Shown here one piece after another: positions 25,613-32,975 of a stretch of 64,000 bases of DNA (the stretch's first letter is position 1; each line of letters starts with the position of its first letter). A program made the translations under genes and the position numbers. The stretch comes from Duncaniella freteri (GTDB lineage: Bacteria > Bacteroidota > Bacteroidia > Bacteroidales > Muribaculaceae): contig NZ_SJSA01000002.1 of assembly GCF_004766125.1 (NCBI RefSeq), positions 372,001 through 436,000 of the forward strand, given 5' to 3'. Under the pieces are notes generated by a model, which saw only the letters and a list, made by a program, of their open reading frames with translations, had not been told where the DNA came from and searched no databases.

Positions 25613-27371
25613 ATATAGCAGGCAGGTGAAAACGGCAGTCAAGCTGATTTGGTCAAGTTTTGACCGCGATGAAATACGCCGGGGATACTCAATACTTATA
25701 TTGGAGGCGCAAAAGGGCGATGCAGATGCGCTGGCATTCATAGCCCGCTGCTTCATGGGTGAGTCGTATGTGTGGCCGCAGGCAGGCTTCAAAGCTGACG
25801 ATGAAAACGCATCGAAGCTGATGCAGAAGAGCGCGATGATGGGCAGTGCCACGGGCGTTCTTTGTGCTGCGCGAAGCGCAAACCTCACCCCTTCGGTGGA
25901 ACGTGCAATGCCGTTCGCCTCGTTTAAGGAAGCGTTTGAGGAGATTCTCGGTCAGGCAGAGCGTGGCGACGCCTTCTGTTGCTACATGGTCGGCAATGTG
26001 TATTATTGGGGCGACTATCTGCGTGTCGAGCCAGACTATGCCAAGCAATTCAAAGACGAAAGCGACTATAACGCATGGGCCTGGCCGATAGCAAAGGTGT
26101 GGTACGAGCGCAGTTTCGACGGCGGGCTTTGTGCCGGATGGGGCAATTACTGCGACATACGCAAATCAGGCCTCTGCGAGATTGCGCAAGATGTTTATGA
26201 GAAATATTACTTGATGCTGGCGGATATTTCACCCGTAATTTGCAACAACTACGGCTATTATCTCCGCACCGAGAAGGGCGACTCATACGGTGGGCTGTTG
26301 CGATATGTGGAGGCTGCCCGCAGGGGCGACCCACAAGCCGCATACAATGCAGGGCATATCTACGAAGCCGGTGAAGAAGTGGATGAGAATATCGACCTTG
26401 CATATCAACTCTATGAAATGGCTGCCAAATGCGGACATTCCGCAGGACAATTTGAGGTAGGATATTATCTGTTTGAAGGCTTCAGTGATGTGGAGCAGGA
26501 CTACGCCAAGGCTGTGGAATGGTTTGAAAAGGCATACCAAAACCCGAAATGCAGCGAGACCACCCGGACGCAGACCGCCGCCTACCTCGGTTTATGCTAT
26601 CAGGAGGGGCTGGGAACAGTTCAAGACGACGATGTGGCATTCGAGTATCTTCATGAAGCCGGGGAAGACATCGACAATCTATGGGAGTCAATAACCGTCA
26701 AGGTGCTCACCGCACTCGGCGTGGCGTATGCCTTCGGTCGTGGCACCGAAACGGATATAGAACTGGGATACCAATATCTTGAGGATGCTGCAAAACTTGG
26801 TTCGGAAGAAGCTAAAGAGTATATCAGCTACATCAACTCACCGGACTATGAAGCCGACGAGCGGAAAAAAGAAGAACCGGCCACTCCCGTGGCTCCGTAC
26901 TGGCAGGACGTGGCAGCAAAAATCAGTGATGCGGTTGCCGCTGACCTGCGCGAAATTATTGGACGCATAGACGATGAGCGCATTTACACAGCCGCTTTGG
27001 TCACCGACAGGTATTGCTGCTCGCTGTTTCTTGCAGTGAACACCCTGGAGTACCTTGAAAGTGAGAACGAAGAGCCTGACGACGAAACCAAATGGCATCC
27101 CGACGAATGGGGATATTCCGACGGGCATGGCAGCGAACTGGTGAAGCTCAGCAAATCGCTGTGGGAAAACCACAACACGTTGCCGGGAGAAGCCTTTTTC
27201 TTCAGCGCAATGATTTCGGCGATGAAGCAGGTCAAAGATTCCGGAATCTTTGGAGAGCGCACCGATGAAATCACACTATTCATCTCGATATCAGACGATG
27301 AAGACGCCGAAAACCTCGAAGACTCGTCGGCAATGACGCTGAACAGCCCGAGCTGGCTACCGTTTTCTTGA
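25602..27371 (+). CDS. Sel1-like repeat protein with C-terminal DUF4303-like domain
   Basis: A 589-residue protein. Residues about 20-420 contain Sel1 repeats (for example AAYNAGHIYEAGEEVDENID, AGQFEVGYYLFEGFSDVEQD and AAYLGLCYQEGLGTVQDDD), which form a helical solenoid for protein binding. Residues about 430-589 resemble DUF4303: a strand with TAALVTDRYCCSLFLAVNT, then WHPDEWGY and a C-terminal helix with FFSAMISAMKQVKDSGIFG. DUF4303 proteins are often found near polymorphic toxin and immunity genes. No signal peptide. It overlaps the upstream gene by 11 bp. The role is unknown; a scaffold or immunity function is inference. Confidence 0.75.
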   Translation: MKGKYSRQVKTAVKLIWSSFDRDEIRRGYSILILEAQKGDADALAFIARCFMGESYVWPQAGFKADDENASKLMQKSAMMGSATGVLCAARSANLTPSVERAMPFASFKEAFEEILGQAERGDAFCCYMVGNVYYWGDYLRVEPDYAKQFKDESDYNAWAWPIAKVWYERSFDGGLCAGWGNYCDIRKSGLCEIAQDVYEKYYLMLADISPVICNNYGYYLRTEKGDSYGGLLRYVEAARRGDPQAAYNAGHIYEAGEEVDENIDLAYQLYEMAAKCGHSAGQFEVGYYLFEGFSDVEQDYAKAVEWFEKAYQNPKCSETTRTQTAAYLGLCYQEGLGTVQDDDVAFEYLHEAGEDIDNLWESITVKVLTALGVAYAFGRGTETDIELGYQYLEDAAKLGSEEAKEYISYINSPDYEADERKKEEPATPVAPYWQDVAAKISDAVAADLREIIGRIDDERIYTAALVTDRYCCSLFLAVNTLEYLESENEEPDDETKWHPDEWGYSDGHGSELVKLSKSLWENHNTLPGEAFFFSAMISAMKQVKDSGIFGERTDEITLFISISDDEDAENLEDSSAMTLNSPSWLPFS

Positions 27372-27394
27372 ATAGAAACAAGTAACATCATATT

Positions 27395-28042
27395 ATGGCA
27401 TATTATACTGTTTACTGGCCTCAGGACTGGTTGGACGAACTAAGAAAATCAAATGACACAGGGCCTATAAAAGTAGTGTTTGGCAGCATCCACTCAAGGA
27501 TGCCGTCAATAGCATCAATAAAAGAGGGAGATGTCGTATTTCCTGTCTCATTGCTCGACAGGCATCTCTACATAATGGCACGACTGGAAGTGACTCATAA
27601 GGAAAGAGCCTTCGACTATTGCGTAAGAGAACTTGGAGCCCATTATCGATCCCTTATCCCTGAAGGCGTTGTAGTCAAGACATCTGACACATTCTTTTGT
27701 GCAAAAGACGCTTCTTATAAAAGTCTCCGGAGTGTGCCTGAGAATCTCACGATGATTATTCCCGGCGACAAACCCCATTGCAAGCATCAGGAACCGTTTA
27801 ATTGCTGTGCCGAATGGGCAGTATGGGGAGAAAATGGCAGTGTTATCCAACCGCGCCTCATTCCTGATGAGGTTGTGCCACTTCTTAGATTCGGTTATCC
27901 GAAGAGTAAAGAGAAGCCATTACGAATCAATTCAAAAGGAGTTGTGTTGGCTCAAAGTATAGCTGCAACCCGGCGTTTGTCGGAGGAATCTGCAATGTTT
28001 TTTGAAGAAATCTTTAAACCGATTGAAAACGTTGAACCGTAG
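27395..28042 (+). CDS. Uncharacterised protein, possible PUA/EVE-like start
   Basis: A 215-residue cytosolic protein. The first ~70 residues (YTVYWPQDWLDELRKSN, then SIKEGDVVFPVSLLDRHLYI) have the strand order of PUA/EVE-like domains that bind modified bases, but this is a weak resemblance. A central CKHQEPFNCC segment may bind metal. It starts 23 bp after the Sel1 gene. No close family recognised. Confidence 0.6.
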   Translation: MAYYTVYWPQDWLDELRKSNDTGPIKVVFGSIHSRMPSIASIKEGDVVFPVSLLDRHLYIMARLEVTHKERAFDYCVRELGAHYRSLIPEGVVVKTSDTFFCAKDASYKSLRSVPENLTMIIPGDKPHCKHQEPFNCCAEWAVWGENGSVIQPRLIPDEVVPLLRFGYPKSKEKPLRINSKGVVLAQSIAATRRLSEESAMFFEEIFKPIENVEP

Positions 28043-28140
28043 GTCAACAAGATAATTATATGCTGCAAATTTGGATTTGAGACTATAACAGAGCGAGAGC
28101 AGGATTATTTAATGGTTAACATTTGAATTAAAAGTAAATC

Positions 28141-28743
28141 ATGAATATAAAGTCGGAACTACAACAACTCTGTGGGGATACCCAAAATCTATGGCTTAAT
28201 GACGTAAATATTGAGCCGGAAACAATACAGACAATCATGATAAATGAGGTTGTCCCGTCATGTCCGGAGGAGGATTTCTACGGGAAACAGGATTCCGCGT
28301 ATATGTCAACGACAATTCCATTGTTCAGAAAAGCAGGGATAGAGGTAAATTCAATACAGGACATTCTGGATCATGGAATTTACATTACCAATGCTGTCAA
28401 GACACCTAAAAGCGAATATGCAGTTTCAAAGGAGAGCATAGAGGATAGCCTGCCCTATCTGGAAAAAGAGCTTGCTTTGTTTCCAAACGTCAAGGTTATC
28501 ATGCTTATGGGGGATGTGGCAAAGAAAGCCTTTAATATGATATGCAAGAAGGCGACCAAGAAAAATGCCGTTCCAAGTATATCTACTTACAAGTTACGTA
28601 ATACTGAGATTTTCTATAATGGAATACGCATTATGTCCTCTTACATTATGACCGGCCAGAACATTCTGATTGAAAAGTCAAAATTCGAGATGGCATCGAA
28701 GGATATAGAAACGATGTACAGGTTAATTAAATGTTTTGATTAA
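28141..28743 (+). CDS. Uracil-DNA glycosylase superfamily protein
   Basis: A 200-residue protein with the strand order of the UDG fold: TIMINEVVPSCPEEDFYG (active-site loop position), GIYITNAVKTPKSEYA, KVIMLMGDVAKKAF and a final RIMSSYIMTGQNI where the DNA-intercalating loop usually sits. Several catalytic positions differ from families 1-5, so glycosylase activity is not assured and a binding role is possible. It ends 2 bp before the DUF6194 gene, so the two form a pair. Confident on fold, not on activity. Confidence 0.65.
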   Translation: MNIKSELQQLCGDTQNLWLNDVNIEPETIQTIMINEVVPSCPEEDFYGKQDSAYMSTTIPLFRKAGIEVNSIQDILDHGIYITNAVKTPKSEYAVSKESIEDSLPYLEKELALFPNVKVIMLMGDVAKKAFNMICKKATKKNAVPSISTYKLRNTEIFYNGIRIMSSYIMTGQNILIEKSKFEMASKDIETMYRLIKCFD

Positions 28744-28745
28744 AG

Positions 28746-29195
28746 ATGGCTATTGCACCTGATGATATTTTGAAATATTGCCTTGACAACCTTGAAGGGA
28801 CGGTCGAAGTAAACAGTTGGGGCGAGCGTGGGATTTTCTACAATCCGGATGCAGTGTTGAAACGTGGGGTTTATATCTTGACGATAAAAGAAAAGGATGG
28901 CGACAATGATCGAGCTTCCCACCTTGACCGCAAGGATGTGTGGCGAATAAATATAGGAGTCAGAAAACAGACTTTCCGCACTTTATTCGGAGAACTGCCC
29001 AAACGTCCATGTAAAGGTTGCATTGTAGATATGCCGTATGAATTTACCGCAAAGGATGTCATTATGCCGCATCCGGTTTATGCGTGGATGGGCTGGATTT
29101 GCGCTTTAACCCCATCTGAAGCGACATTTGAATTATTAAAACCTTACATCCTTGAATCCTACGAATACGCAAAAGAGAAATTCAAAAAAAGATGA
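28746..29195 (+). CDS. DUF6194 family protein
   Basis: A 149-residue cytosolic protein with the pattern of DUF6194 (MmcQ/YjbR-like fold): an opening DDILKYCLDNLEGTVEV, the strand and turn GERGIFYNPDAVLKRGVYIL, and a late VYAWMGWICALTPSEAT. Function unknown; related folds bind DNA or small ligands. It follows the UDG-like gene directly, which hints at a shared role. Confidence 0.7.
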   Translation: MAIAPDDILKYCLDNLEGTVEVNSWGERGIFYNPDAVLKRGVYILTIKEKDGDNDRASHLDRKDVWRINIGVRKQTFRTLFGELPKRPCKGCIVDMPYEFTAKDVIMPHPVYAWMGWICALTPSEATFELLKPYILESYEYAKEKFKKR

Positions 29196-29236
29196 CGGGA
29201 TAGTGAACTGATTATTTGAAAACGATGATAGAACAT

Positions 29237-29680
29237 ATGGAACAAAGATTTTGTCAAAGCTGCGGTATGCCCCTTGTAGAGGGTAACATCGGCACAAATT
29301 CAGACGGCAGTAAAAGTAAGGACTATTGTGGCTACTGCTACAAAGAAGGTGTTTTCCTCCAAGATTTCAACATGAGCCAGATGATAGAGTTCTGCACTCA
29401 GTTTACCGACCAGATTAACAAGGAAACGGGTTGGAATCTGACGCCCCAACAGGCAAAGGCTCAAATGCAACAAATCTTCCCAACACTCAAACGCTGGAAA
29501 GAAAAAGATGAAAGAAGTTTGACTGAAAAAGCGATCCATCTTCTTTCCCAATGCAAAGAGGTTACGCTGGCATCGGTCAATGCGGAGGGTTTTCCTCGCC
29601 CTGTGCCATTGGATAAAACCCACTCGTTAGGACGTGGCAAAGGAATAGGCGCGATTGTCAGTGATATAGTGACCGAATAA
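29237..29680 (+). CDS. Zinc-ribbon protein with truncated PNPOx-like C-terminus
   Basis: The ATG at 29237 is chosen by alignment with the gene at 23349. Residues 1-95 repeat that protein's zinc-ribbon domain (RFCQSCGMPL, YCGYCYKEGVF and helical tail IFPTLKRW). From residue about 100 the sequence changes to the first strands of a pyridoxamine-phosphate-oxidase-like flavin domain (LTEKAIHLLSQCKEVTLASV, then AEGFPRPVP). It breaks off after about 40 residues into an unrelated tail (GRGKGIGAIVSDIVTE). The full PNPOx barrel is missing, so this is probably a truncated gene whose end was replaced by recombination. Confidence 0.7.
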   Translation: MEQRFCQSCGMPLVEGNIGTNSDGSKSKDYCGYCYKEGVFLQDFNMSQMIEFCTQFTDQINKETGWNLTPQQAKAQMQQIFPTLKRWKEKDERSLTEKAIHLLSQCKEVTLASVNAEGFPRPVPLDKTHSLGRGKGIGAIVSDIVTE

Positions 29681-29697
29681 CCGCTAAAATTGAGCCT

Positions 29698-29853
29698 ATG
29701 CACACAAGCACAAAAGCACGTACGAAAGCGGCTCAAGCAATCGCCGCAAAGCACTATGAAAGTGGGAATCAATCAAAGAGCCTAAAGGCCGTTTGGCGGC
29801 GTTATGTTGTTCCCCAAATGGGTATTTGTTACCTACATTTTTGGCATACTTAA
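29698..29853 (+). CDS. Small 51-residue protein
   Basis: An ATG opens a 51-codon frame with a basic helical start (TSTKARTKAAQAIAAKHYES) followed by VWRRYVVPQMGICYL. Short proteins of the pattern KHYE-GxQ-WRRY-P-GICYxTF occur next to mobile elements in Bacteroides, where they resemble small DNA-binding proteins. Here the frame ends soon after that motif, so it may be truncated. A strong terminator follows 47 bp later. Confidence 0.45.
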   Translation: MHTSTKARTKAAQAIAAKHYESGNQSKSLKAVWRRYVVPQMGICYLHFWHT

Positions 29854-29899
29854 AAACGCCAATAGATTAGGTTTTTCGTATCCTACACATACAGACGAG

Positions 29900-29936
29900 C
29901 CAGCGGCGGCACATTTAACGATGTGGCCGCCGCTGG
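29900..29936 (+). terminator. Rho-independent terminator
   Basis: A 13-bp GC-rich stem (CCAGCGGCGGCAC with its complement, one bulged base) around a 10-nt loop, followed by TGATTTTT. It closes the rightward accessory gene run before the IS21 element. The 130 bp between it and the IS are AT-rich with nothing recognisable. Confidence 0.85.
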
Positions 29937-30139
29937 TGATTTTTAACATTTGAGCCGCTAAACTCGTGCTCTTTTCGTTTTTATTTGATAGGTTCTTTTT
30001 ATAATGTATTGATTTACAGCGTATTTATTTTTTTTGTTACACAAGTAACACGAATAAGCCTAATTTATAGGTTTGGAAAAACCGGAGCAGACTGGGACAG
30101 TGCGCCGGAGCAGACTGGGACACTTTTGATGCTGCAAAG

Positions 30140-30862
30140 TTAATGATTTTTTCTGAGACTGTCGCCTTTTAGCTCAAAACGTATCGCTGAGTGCACCATC
30201 CGGTCGAGTATGGCGTCGGCGGCGGTGGTGTTTGTCTCCAGACAGTCGTACCAGTCGGAGACGGGGATTTGCGAGGCTATGATTGTCGCCTTGCGGCCGT
30301 GGCGGTCCTCGATGATCTCCATAAGGTCGAGTATCTGCTCGTTGTTGAGTTTCTTGATTCCGAAGTCGTCGATTATGATCAGGTCGTAAGAGGCTATCTT
30401 CTCGAAGAGCCTCTTGGTCTGACGCTCGACTCTTGCCATGGCGAGGTCTTCCATGAGTTTGAGGATGCTCCAGTAGCGGGTCTTGAAGCCGGATATGCAG
30501 GCATGATGTCCGAGGGCCGATGCGAGCCAGCTTTTGCCCGTGCCGGTGGCTCCGGTTATGATCACAGGAATGCCGCGCCTGATGTATTCGCCGGCACACA
30601 TCTGGGTGATGTATGCTTTGTCAAGACCACGCGCAGAGTCGTATGCGAGTTCGTCGACTGACACCTGATAGCGGAACCGGGCGTTTTTGAGAAGCCGGGC
30701 ATTCCGGTTTGCCCGGCGCATGTCGTGTTCTCCCTGAAGGAGAAGACGGAGTCCGTCCACGATGTTGAGTGAAGTTGCCTGACGTGTTTCCATCAGGCTC
30801 TGCCATGTCTGCGCCATTCCCGGAAGGCGCATCTGTCGGAGTTCAGAAAGGATTCTTTCCAT
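30140..30862 (-). CDS. istB: IS21-family helper ATPase IstB
   Basis: A 240-residue AAA+ ATPase related to DnaC. Walker A is in ITGATGTGKSWLASALG and Walker B in YDLIIIDDFGIKKL, with sensor and arginine positions in KATIIASQIPVSDWYD. IstB acts as a target-capture clamp that stimulates IstA. It starts 33 bp after istA ends. Length is normal for the family. Confidence 0.95.
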   Translation of the reverse strand: MERILSELRQMRLPGMAQTWQSLMETRQATSLNIVDGLRLLLQGEHDMRRANRNARLLKNARFRYQVSVDELAYDSARGLDKAYITQMCAGEYIRRGIPVIITGATGTGKSWLASALGHHACISGFKTRYWSILKLMEDLAMARVERQTKRLFEKIASYDLIIIDDFGIKKLNNEQILDLMEIIEDRHGRKATIIASQIPVSDWYDCLETNTTAADAILDRMVHSAIRFELKGDSLRKNH

Positions 30863-30895
30863 TGATTGTGTTGTTTTTATGTAAATGGTGGATTA

Positions 30896-32449
30896 TTATG
30901 CGAAAGCCGCTTTTCCGCGGATGTTGGAGTGATTTCCGGGAGGCGTCAGTTCATCGGCGTTCTCACGGAAGCCCTCGCATTGTGTCTTGATGAGAGCCTT
31001 GACGAACCTGTAGCGCAGATTGCCGTGGCAGACGGCTATGGTACATGCCTGACGGAACAGGGCCGGGTCGCTGTCGCGTTGGAGACTGAAGAAGCCCTGG
31101 GCAGTGCGGAAGTATACCTGTTCGGGCTGTCCTCCGGCGAATATGGCCTCTATTATTGTCTTGAACTCGGGGCTGATGCGTTCGGCTTTGGATATGAAGT
31201 ACTCGGCGCTGTATGCGCGGTATTCCCTTGATTTTGGAGGAAGGTGCTCCTCGACATAGGTGTAGTCGTTGCGGCGGTATGAGCGCATGTGTGTGGCCAC
31301 GCATTCTCCCGAGTGATATACGCGTACCTGCGTGGCTGTGAAGGTGACATCCACCTGCTGCCCGATCAGACGGTAAGGCACGGAGTATGAGTTGCGGTTC
31401 GCCCCGAAGGTGATGAAGCTGTTCGGGGCCACCTTCAGTGTGGCGCGGCGTTTGAACTCGAACGGAGCCTGCGGTAGCGGAGCCAGCATCGGTTTCTCGG
31501 AGGCCAGGAAGCACTCACGCCGCGAGTAATCGCAGCCGGTCAGCCGCTTCTGGTTATAGCGGTCGACAAGCTCAGCGACTGCCTCGTTTAGTTCTTCCAG
31601 AGAGTGGAAGATGCGGTTGCGCAGCGGGGCGTAGATATGACGGTAGGCCTTGTTGACGGCATCCTCGACCAGAGCCTTGTCCTTGGGCTTGCGAACTCTC
31701 GCGGGCTGTGCCACACACAGATAGTGGTTGGCAAGGTCGTTCATGCCTGTAGTCAGGTCAGGTTCGTAGGAATCGGCCTTCTTGACCGCCGATTTCAGAT
31801 TGTCAGGCACCAGTATCTTCGGGACACCTCCGAAAAACTCCAGAGCCCTGACCGTGGCCATCAGAAACTGCTCTATCCCCTGTGACCGCACGCACATGAC
31901 AAAAGTCATGCCCGAGTACGGCATTATGGCCACATACGTCTCCACAAACACCTCCTCCCCTGTGTCAGTGTCAATATACGACAGACGGTCCCCGGCAAAG
32001 TCAATCAGCATCTTCTGTCCCGGCTGATACAGGTCGCGAAGTAACGTCGAGGGAGTGACCGCTTTCATATGCTGGGATATGTGATAGCGGAACTGCGACA
32101 GGCTGTAGCCGTCGGGGTGATCTCTGCGGTATTCCTCCCATAACAGCTGCGATGTGACATGCGGTTTTTTCAGTTCTTTCTCCAAAGCGGGCAGAAGTTC
32201 CTTCAGAACTTCCATCCGCTCATCGCAATACGCCGGGCTGCCCCCGTTGAAACGGTGGTTCAGAACCGTGTCCTCCAGCGCTATAAGTTCGCGTGTCGTA
32301 AGAGGGTCCGCCTCAGCTATCGACTTGTAGCGGCTGACTGTGTTCTTGCTGATATGGAGCGCTGAAGCAATTGAACGGATCGATTCCTTTTGCGACAGGC
32401 GTATCAGCACCTGCTTGATGATATTCATGCTTATCGGTTGTGTTGCCAT
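30896..32449 (-). CDS. istA: IS21-family transposase IstA
   Basis: A 517-residue DDE transposase. The N-terminal helix-turn-helix is in SIASALHISKNTVSRYKS. The catalytic core begins near residue 140 with GQKMLIDFAGDRLSY (first D), then KILVPDNLKSAV (second D), and the E in KPKDKALVEDAVNKAY. A C-terminal beta-barrel follows. It binds the repeated terminal motifs and joins the element to its target. No frameshift or stop is seen. Confidence 0.95.
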   Translation of the reverse strand: MATQPISMNIIKQVLIRLSQKESIRSIASALHISKNTVSRYKSIAEADPLTTRELIALEDTVLNHRFNGGSPAYCDERMEVLKELLPALEKELKKPHVTSQLLWEEYRRDHPDGYSLSQFRYHISQHMKAVTPSTLLRDLYQPGQKMLIDFAGDRLSYIDTDTGEEVFVETYVAIMPYSGMTFVMCVRSQGIEQFLMATVRALEFFGGVPKILVPDNLKSAVKKADSYEPDLTTGMNDLANHYLCVAQPARVRKPKDKALVEDAVNKAYRHIYAPLRNRIFHSLEELNEAVAELVDRYNQKRLTGCDYSRRECFLASEKPMLAPLPQAPFEFKRRATLKVAPNSFITFGANRNSYSVPYRLIGQQVDVTFTATQVRVYHSGECVATHMRSYRRNDYTYVEEHLPPKSREYRAYSAEYFISKAERISPEFKTIIEAIFAGGQPEQVYFRTAQGFFSLQRDSDPALFRQACTIAVCHGNLRYRFVKALIKTQCEGFRENADELTPPGNHSNIRGKAAFA

Positions 32450-32495
32450 GGCTATATTCCTTATTTATGGGAATATAGCTGAAAATCATCAAAAG

Positions 32496-32753
32496 TGTCC
32501 CAGCATGCTCCGGTTTTTTGCGCCAGGCGCCCGACAGCCAGAGACTTGCGTCAGAGCGACTGTCCCAGCATGCTCCGGTTTTCTGCGCGGCGCGGCGTGC
32601 TTTCGGCCATTTGTCCCAGCATGCTCCGGTTTTTACGCCTGTCGACCCCGAACTCAGGACGCAATTAGCTGATAATCAATCCTGCCTTCCGGCTCTAAAA
32701 TGCAGATTTCGGCACTGTTTTATGCCTCCCATGCTGTCCCAGCATGCTCCGGT
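32496..32753. repeat. Four copies of the IS21 terminal motif at the right end
   Basis: TGTCCCAGCATGCTCCGGT occurs at 32496, 32561, 32612 and 32735 in the same orientation, spaced 65, 51 and 123 bp. Two inverted relatives lie at the left end (30082-30099 and 30105-30122, with CAGA in place of CATG). These are probable IstA binding sites. Between the third and fourth copies nothing else is recognisable. Beyond the element, to 32920, the DNA is AT-rich and contains an unused TAAATTTG promoter box at 32812. Confidence 0.85.
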
Positions 32754-32920
32754 CTCTCCATAGGTTTATTGGTTATAATTCAACAACTTAAATAGCCTTG
32801 ATTTTGTGAACTAAATTTGCGGTTGTATCTCCAACTTTTGCTCGTTTCGTTTTTTCAATTATAACAAATATTCTCTGAATGGTTTGAAATACAAAATACT
32901 AATTGCAAGAAAAAAATAAA

Positions 32921-32958
32921 AAATCCCAGTCGAGACATTTTTGTCTCGACTGGGATTT
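32921..32958 (-). terminator. Terminator after the S9 peptidase gene
   Basis: A perfect 16-bp stem (32921-32936/32943-32958) with a 6-nt loop and an A/T-rich flank on both sides, 18 bp after the peptidase stop on the minus strand. On that strand it is followed by a run of T. Confidence 0.9.
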
Positions 32959-32975
32959 GTATGTTGATATAACTT

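Larger units (their letters stand above)
30075..32759 (-). mobile_element. IS21-family insertion sequence
   Basis: A 2685-bp element with istA and istB on the minus strand. The ends align as GGAAAAACCGGAGCA and, reversed at the right, GGAGAGACCGGAGCA, extending to about 25 bp with four mismatches. An 8-bp target duplication ATAGGTTT flanks it (30067-30074 and 32760-32767). The terminal motif CCGGAGCA-NN-CTGGGACA is repeated twice at the left (30082 and 30105) and four times at the right, as expected for transposase binding sites of IS21 elements. Both genes look intact, so it may be active. Confidence 0.93.
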
